Below the pieces are notes generated by a model that saw only the letters and a program-made list of their open reading frames with translations, was not told the DNA's origin and made no database searches. The position numbers and the translations under genes were made by a program. From contig JAGKTQ010000046.1 of NCBI GenBank assembly GCA_021153325.1, positions 1-10,026 on the forward strand: DNA of 10,026 nucleotides, read 5' to 3'. Positions 6,934-10,026 of the stretch are shown here, one piece after another (position 1 is the first letter of the stretch; every line of letters begins with the position of its first letter). The stretch comes from Lachnospiraceae bacterium (GTDB lineage Bacteria; Bacillota; Clostridia; Lachnospirales; Lachnospiraceae).

Positions 6934-6987
6934 AAAGCTCCCTTTTTGGAAAACTAATAAAAATTAGTGGAAAAGGGAGTTTTTTTT
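6934..6987 (+). terminator. Strong intrinsic terminator overlapping the next gene's ribosome-binding site
   Basis: CTCCCTTTT at 6938-6946 pairs with AAAAGGGAG at 6971-6979. The stem is extended outward by a G-T pair and three A-T pairs. An inner helix ACTAAT/ATTAGT (6953-6958, 6963-6968) closes an AAAA loop. Eight T residues follow at 6980-6987, and the ATG of the germination gene begins at 6988. It ends the nrdD-nrdG-dut transcript eight bases after the dut stop. Confidence 0.9.
6975..6979 (+). promoter_or_regulatory. Shine-Dalgarno of the SpoVAF-like gene, buried in the terminator stem
   Basis: GGGAG is separated from ATG 6988 by exactly the eight-T tract, which is ideal spacing. No other ribosome site is available. 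The same five bases form the 3' arm of the terminator stem, pairing with CTCCC at 6938-6942. In a transcript that reads through from dut, the site would be sequestered. A transcript starting inside or after the 5' arm would leave it free. Confidence 0.75.
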
Positions 6988-8424
6988 ATGGATGAAAAAG
7001 AGCAAAAATTAGATGCGGATTTTCAAAAGAATGTAGATTATTTGAACGAAACTCTTGCGGTAAATACAAATTATGATATCGTTTATCGTATTATGGAAAT
7101 GGGCGGTAAAAAAACGGCATGGTATTTTATTGATGGCTTCTGTAAAGATGAACTAATGCAAAAACTTTTGCAATATTTTATTACAATAAAGCCGGAAGAC
7201 ATGCCAAAGGACGCTCATAGTATGTCAAAAAAATGTGTCCCTTATGTAGAAGTAGATTTAGTTGATAGTATGGATAAGATCATTCATAGTCTTTTATCCG
7301 GTATTTTTATTTTAATCATAGAGGGATATGATAAAGCACTGTTGATCGATGCGCGTACTTATCCGGCAAGAGGAGTGGAAGAACCGGAAAAGGATAAAGT
7401 GCTTAGAGGTTCCAAAGATGGTTTTGTGGAAACGGTTGTTTTAAATACGGCATTGATTAGGCGAAGAATCCGAAGTACAGAATTAAGAATGGAGATGCTA
7501 AATGCCGGAAAAAGTTCGAAAACGGATATTGCAGTCTGTTATATGGATGATCGAGTAGATAAAAAATTTCTGAAACAGATTAAAGAAAGAATTAATTCGC
7601 TTGCGGTAGATGCACTGACTCTGAACCAGGAAAGTCTTGCAGAGTGTTTATATACGAGTAAATGGTATAATCCTTTTCCTAAGTTTCGATATACAGAAAG
7701 ACCTGATACAGCCGCAGCACAGATTTTAGAGGGAAATATTATTATTTTAGTAGATAATTCTCCGTCTGCTATGGTACTGCCCAATTCCCTTTTTGATATG
7801 TTGGAAGAGGCGGATGATTATTATTTCCCCCCAATTACTGGAAGTTATCTTAGGATAACGCGCATTATGATCGCCCTTTTGACCTTTTTTTTAACGCCGA
7901 CTTATCTACTCTTAATGAAAAATACACAATGGATTCCGGATAGTTTTTCCTTTATTATTGTTCGTGAAACGATGAATATTCCTCTTATTTTTCAATTTTT
8001 AATGTTGGAGCTGGCGATTGACGGACTGCGTCTTGCTGCGGTAAACACGCCGAATATGCTCAGTACACCTTTGAGTGTGCTTGCCGCTCTTGTGCTAGGC
8101 GAATTTTCAGTTAAGAGCGGTTGGTTCAACTCAGAAGTTATGCTATATATGGCATTTGTTGCAGTTGCCAATTATACGCAGGCAAGTTATGAGCTAGGAT
8201 ATGCGCTGAAATTTATGCGTATGATCACACTTGTATTAACAGCAATTTTTAGTGTGTATGGTTATATAGGAGGAATTTTACTATGTTTGCTTGCTATTAT
8301 AAAAAATAAGACAGTATCAGGGCAAAGTTATCTTTATCCTTTAATTCCTCTCAATTTAAAACAGCTTTCCAAACGTATTTTTCGTCACAGGCTACCGGGA
8401 GCCTTGGATAGTAAGAAACAATAA
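6988..8424 (+). CDS. spoVAF: GerA-family spore germination protein, SpoVAF-like
   Basis: About 478 residues. The soluble N-terminal half carries the GerA-family pattern: RGSKDGFVETVVLNTALIRRRI, then TERPD, then EGNIIILVDNSPSAMVLP. The C-terminal half (from about residue 290) has roughly five hydrophobic segments, near 291-313, 325-350, 361-378, 385-400 and 415-440. Wording such as DGLRLAAVNTP, EVMLYMAF and QASYELGYALKFMR resembles SpoVAF more than germinant-receptor A subunits, which favours the inner-membrane SpoVAF/5AF protein that helps release ions early in germination. Its partner FigP and the other spoVA genes are not in the window. The start is ATG 6988 with GGGAG eight bases upstream; an in-frame GTG at 6967 lies in the terminator and lacks a ribosome site. 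The family is near certain; SpoVAF rather than a receptor A subunit is a judgement from the C-terminal half. No forespore (SigG) promoter was convincingly seen. Confidence 0.85.
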   Translation: MDEKEQKLDADFQKNVDYLNETLAVNTNYDIVYRIMEMGGKKTAWYFIDGFCKDELMQKLLQYFITIKPEDMPKDAHSMSKKCVPYVEVDLVDSMDKIIHSLLSGIFILIIEGYDKALLIDARTYPARGVEEPEKDKVLRGSKDGFVETVVLNTALIRRRIRSTELRMEMLNAGKSSKTDIAVCYMDDRVDKKFLKQIKERINSLAVDALTLNQESLAECLYTSKWYNPFPKFRYTERPDTAAAQILEGNIIILVDNSPSAMVLPNSLFDMLEEADDYYFPPITGSYLRITRIMIALLTFFLTPTYLLLMKNTQWIPDSFSFIIVRETMNIPLIFQFLMLELAIDGLRLAAVNTPNMLSTPLSVLAALVLGEFSVKSGWFNSEVMLYMAFVAVANYTQASYELGYALKFMRMITLVLTAIFSVYGYIGGILLCLLAIIKNKTVSGQSYLYPLIPLNLKQLSKRIFRHRLPGALDSKKQ

Positions 8425-8425
8425 T

Positions 8426-8454
8426 TTGCGAAACAAAAGAGAAAATGATAGAAT
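8426..8454 (+). promoter_or_regulatory. Candidate SigA-type promoter of the degV gene
   Basis: TTGCGA (8426-8431) and TAGAAT (8449-8454) are 17 bases apart. They lie directly after the SpoVAF-like stop and would start transcription near 8461, some 13 bases before the ribosome site. This would give the DegV gene expression independent of the sporulation gene. There is no terminator between the two genes. Confidence 0.55.
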
Positions 8455-8489
8455 AGAGGAAAATACAGCAATAGGTGAGGATTGATAAA

Positions 8490-9371
8490 ATGCATAATTT
8501 TAAAATTGTAACGGATACTACAGCGGACTTACCATCAAGTTATATAAAAGAAAATGATTTAGGACTTTTATATTTGGAATGTATCATTGATGGTAAAACT
8601 TATGGAGAAGATAATGCAGAAGAATTGGATTTAGCTGATTTTTATCAAATGATGCGAGATGGGAAAATGCCAACTACATCACAGGTAAATCCTGACCAGG
8701 CAAAAAATGCATTTGAAAAATTTATCGAAACAGATAAAGAAATTTTGTGTCTTGCATTTTCATCAGGATTAAGTGGTACTTATAACAGTATTAAAATTGC
8801 GGCAGAAGAAGTGATGGAGGAGCATCCGGACTGTAAGATCGTTGTTATGGATACCCTTTGTGCATCTTTAGGTGAAGGACTTTTGGTTTATCAGGCAGTC
8901 CGACTTCGCAAAGAAGGAAAAACAATGGAAGAAACAGCAAAGTGGCTGGAAGATCATCTTTATAATATGGTACATGTATTTACTGCAGATGATCTGTTCC
9001 ACTTATATCGTGGAGGAAGAGTAAGTAAGACAAGTGCTATTATCGGAACAGTAGCTGCTATTAAACCTGTTATGCATGTAGATAATGATGGGAAGTTAGT
9101 TGCAATCTCAAAAGTAAGAGGACGAAAGAAATCCTTATTGGCTTTAGTAGATTATATGGAAAAAAAGCAGGGCGATTTTGCACAGATGAATAAGGATGGA
9201 GTAGTTTGTATCAGTCACAGTGATGCCTTGGAAGAAGCAGAATGGCTTCGTGATGAAATAAAGAAACGTTTTGGAATTGAAAATTTTATTATTAATATGA
9301 TCGGACCTGTCATCGGTTCACATACAGGAACAGGAACGCTTGCATTGTTCTTTTTAGGAATGGAAAGATAA
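8490..9371 (+). CDS. DegV-family (FakB-like) fatty-acid-binding protein
   Basis: A 293-residue cytoplasmic lipid-binding protein. DegV/FakB proteins hold a fatty acid and, in characterised species, present it to the kinase FakA for phosphorylation and entry into phospholipid synthesis. Family signatures seen: VTDTTADLP near the N-terminus, TTSQVNP with Thr63-Ser64 at the carboxylate pocket, SSGLSGTY, DTLCASLGEG, YRGGRVSKTSA, KPVMHVDNDGKL, RGRKKS, and GSHTGTGTLALFFLG at the C-terminus (the histidine of this motif contacts the carboxylate in FakB structures). The start is ATG 8490, nine bases after GGTGAGG (8474-8480); an in-frame GTG at 8475 falls inside that ribosome site. Its own promoter lies upstream and a bidirectional terminator follows. 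Clostridia usually carry several paralogues, and the preferred fatty acid cannot be read from the sequence. No FakA is present here. Confidence 0.93.
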   Translation: MHNFKIVTDTTADLPSSYIKENDLGLLYLECIIDGKTYGEDNAEELDLADFYQMMRDGKMPTTSQVNPDQAKNAFEKFIETDKEILCLAFSSGLSGTYNSIKIAAEEVMEEHPDCKIVVMDTLCASLGEGLLVYQAVRLRKEGKTMEETAKWLEDHLYNMVHVFTADDLFHLYRGGRVSKTSAIIGTVAAIKPVMHVDNDGKLVAISKVRGRKKSLLALVDYMEKKQGDFAQMNKDGVVCISHSDALEEAEWLRDEIKKRFGIENFIINMIGPVIGSHTGTGTLALFFLGMER

Positions 9372-9406
9372 AAAAAGAGCTTCACATTATTTGTGAAGCT
9401 CCTTTT
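9371..9406. terminator. Bidirectional intrinsic terminator between degV and the DUF4234-like gene
   Basis: GAGCTTCACA (9377-9386) and TGTGAAGCTC (9392-9401) are perfect 10-bp arms around a five-base loop. On the minus strand the stem is followed by six U residues (AAAAAA at 9371-9376), a strong tract. On the plus strand it is followed by CTTTT, which is weaker. It serves the two convergent genes, immediately after the stop of each. Confidence 0.92.
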
Positions 9407-9407
9407 A

Positions 9408-9764
9408 TTAATACTGCTGAGGACCAGCAAGTTTGTTCAATTCATCTTGAGCTAATGCATATGCAATTATTCCAAGACCAAAAAAGAAAAGAACTAAGTA
9501 TACAATTCCAAGGTTGCTTGTCTGCATGCCCTGACGATGTTTTGCAATATTAATCTTATCACCTAATTTGTATGACCAGTAATAACCATAGATACCACAA
9601 GTAACTATAGTAAGTACACAAGCCAGAACACCAGATGTTCCGTTGACATCACCAGACACTGTATTTGCATCGTCTGTTAAGCATACAAACCAGTAAATAC
9701 CATAAATTCCACATGTAACGATAGATAAAATAATGCAGGTAGCAACACTTCTATTTTGAACCAT
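9408..9764 (-). CDS. DUF4234-like small membrane protein with internal repeats
   Basis: A 118-residue hydrophobic protein of unknown function, resembling the DUF4234 family. Three repeated units are visible. The first two share the exact octamer IVTCGIYG (15-22 and 53-60), each followed by a Tyr-Trp pair (24-25, 62-63) and an acidic, Asn-containing segment (DDANT, GDKIN). The third, LFFFGLGIIAYALAQDELN (92-110), keeps the pattern without the sequence. Each unit supplies one membrane segment, so three helices are likely (about 7-29, 45-65, 85-105). The start at 9764 has a near-perfect ribosome site, AAAGGAGGAG reading on the minus strand at 9780-9771. A minus-strand promoter lies at 9800-9827. 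It converges on the degV gene and shares its terminator. No enzymatic motif is seen. Confidence 0.85.
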   Translation of the reverse strand: MVQNRSVATCIILSIVTCGIYGIYWFVCLTDDANTVSGDVNGTSGVLACVLTIVTCGIYGYYWSYKLGDKINIAKHRQGMQTSNLGIVYLVLFFFGLGIIAYALAQDELNKLAGPQQY

Positions 9765-9799
9765 TATAGTCTCCTCCTTTCATAGAATCACTGCATAAA

Positions 9800-9827
9800 A
9801 ATATCATATATTGCAATTGTGTGTCAA
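9800..9827 (-). promoter_or_regulatory. Promoter of the DUF4234-like gene
   Basis: Read on the minus strand, a consensus -35 TTGACA (9827-9822) is followed after 16 bases by GATATT (9805-9800), a four-of-six match to the -10. TATTTT with an 18-base spacer is an alternative. Transcription would begin near 9793, about 13 bases before the AAAGGAGG ribosome site. Confidence 0.6.
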
Positions 9828-9912
9828 TATAAATAGATAAAATACTTTATGATTATTTTAGAAAATTTATAAAAAGATAATATATATGCATTTTTTACTT
9901 TTATAAATGAAT

Positions 9913-9946
9913 TTGTTAAGAAATCTTAACACTTATACTATATACT
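9913..9946 (+). promoter_or_regulatory. Candidate promoter of the gene at the right edge
   Basis: TATACT occurs twice in a tandem TATACTA repeat (9934-9940 and 9941-9947). A -35-like TTGTTA at 9913-9918 is 15 bases from the first copy and 22 from the second. Neither spacing is ideal, so the exact promoter is uncertain. The palindrome covers the -35 position, consistent with repression. Confidence 0.35.
9914..9931. promoter_or_regulatory. 18-bp palindrome, candidate operator
   Basis: TGTTAAGA (9914-9921) and TCTTAACA (9924-9931) are perfect 8-bp arms around AA. This is the size and symmetry of a dimeric repressor site. It directly precedes the -10-like TATACT elements of the rightward gene and lies about 87 bp upstream of the leftward -35. 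The protein that would bind it is unknown. Confidence 0.5.
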
Positions 9947-9998
9947 AATTTTCGGGTCGCAGTCAATTTTTTTTATAAATAAGAAGGGGATTAAGTTT

Positions 9999-10026
9999 AT
10001 GAAAATTTGGATGTTTGAGCTTTTTT
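9999..10026 (+). CDS. Start of a gene cut off by the window edge
   Basis: ATG 9999 opens a frame reading MKIWMFELF with no stop before the window ends. It is preceded by AAGGGGA (9984-9990) at eight bases, an excellent ribosome site, and by promoter-like elements at 9913-9946. Only nine codons are visible, so the product cannot be named. The run of T at the very end gives Phe codons and does not by itself indicate a signal peptide. Confidence 0.55.

Noticed and set aside
6967..6987. In-frame GTG as an earlier start for the SpoVAF-like gene
   Set aside because: It would encode MEKGVFF from the terminator stem and has no ribosome site, whereas ATG 6988 has one at ideal spacing.
9865..9908. 10-bp inverted pair ATTTATAAAA/TTTTATAAAT
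   Set aside because: It is made only of A and T in a very AT-rich stretch with a 24-base spacer, so chance is a sufficient explanation.
9960..9980. Eight-T run before the right-edge gene considered as a terminator
   Set aside because: No stem precedes it that pairs convincingly.

Overview
This is an AT-rich window from a Gram-positive, spore-forming anaerobe, most likely a clostridial member of the Bacillota close to the Lachnospiraceae. The evidence is an oxygen-sensitive class III ribonucleotide reductase with its radical-SAM activase, a GerA/SpoVAF-type spore germination protein, a DegV-family protein, strong purine-rich Shine-Dalgarno sites, and many intrinsic terminators with long T-tracts. 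Genus and species cannot be read from the sequence. Nothing here looks like a mobile element, prophage, CRISPR array or RNA gene.

Layout, left to right. A membrane-anchored MutS-like ATPase (28-1704), RNase HI (1726-2208) and a 57-residue single-pass membrane protein (2239-2412) form a co-directional group that ends at an intrinsic terminator (2436-2476). A WYL-domain regulator (2494-3495) starts directly after that terminator. A consensus promoter (3504-3532) and two NrdR-box-like palindromes whose centres are 30 bp apart (3543-3588) precede nrdD (3660-5855), nrdG (5859-6368) and a dUTPase gene (6414-6926). This probable operon ends at a strong terminator (6934-6987). The 3' stem of that terminator contains the Shine-Dalgarno of the next gene, a SpoVAF-like germination protein (6988-8424). 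A DegV-family gene follows with its own promoter (8490-9371). It converges on a DUF4234-like membrane protein on the minus strand (9408-9764), and the two share a bidirectional terminator (9371-9406). The last 260 bases are an AT-rich divergent promoter region with an 18-bp palindrome, leading into a gene cut off by the window edge (9999 onward).

How the genes work together. NrdD makes deoxynucleotides without oxygen, NrdG installs its glycyl radical, and dUTPase keeps uracil out of DNA while supplying dUMP for thymidylate synthesis. The two boxes at the nrdD promoter suggest that NrdR, the dNTP-sensing repressor, controls this block. RNase HI and the MutS-like ATPase on the left are also nucleic-acid enzymes, but no shared control is visible. 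The germination protein, the DegV protein and the DUF4234 protein appear to be unrelated neighbours.

I find no wholly new system. The points most worth checking are the NrdR-box arrangement, the terminator that overlaps a ribosome-binding site, a second terminator that abuts a gene start, the membrane-anchored MutS-like protein, and the altered motifs of the dUTPase.
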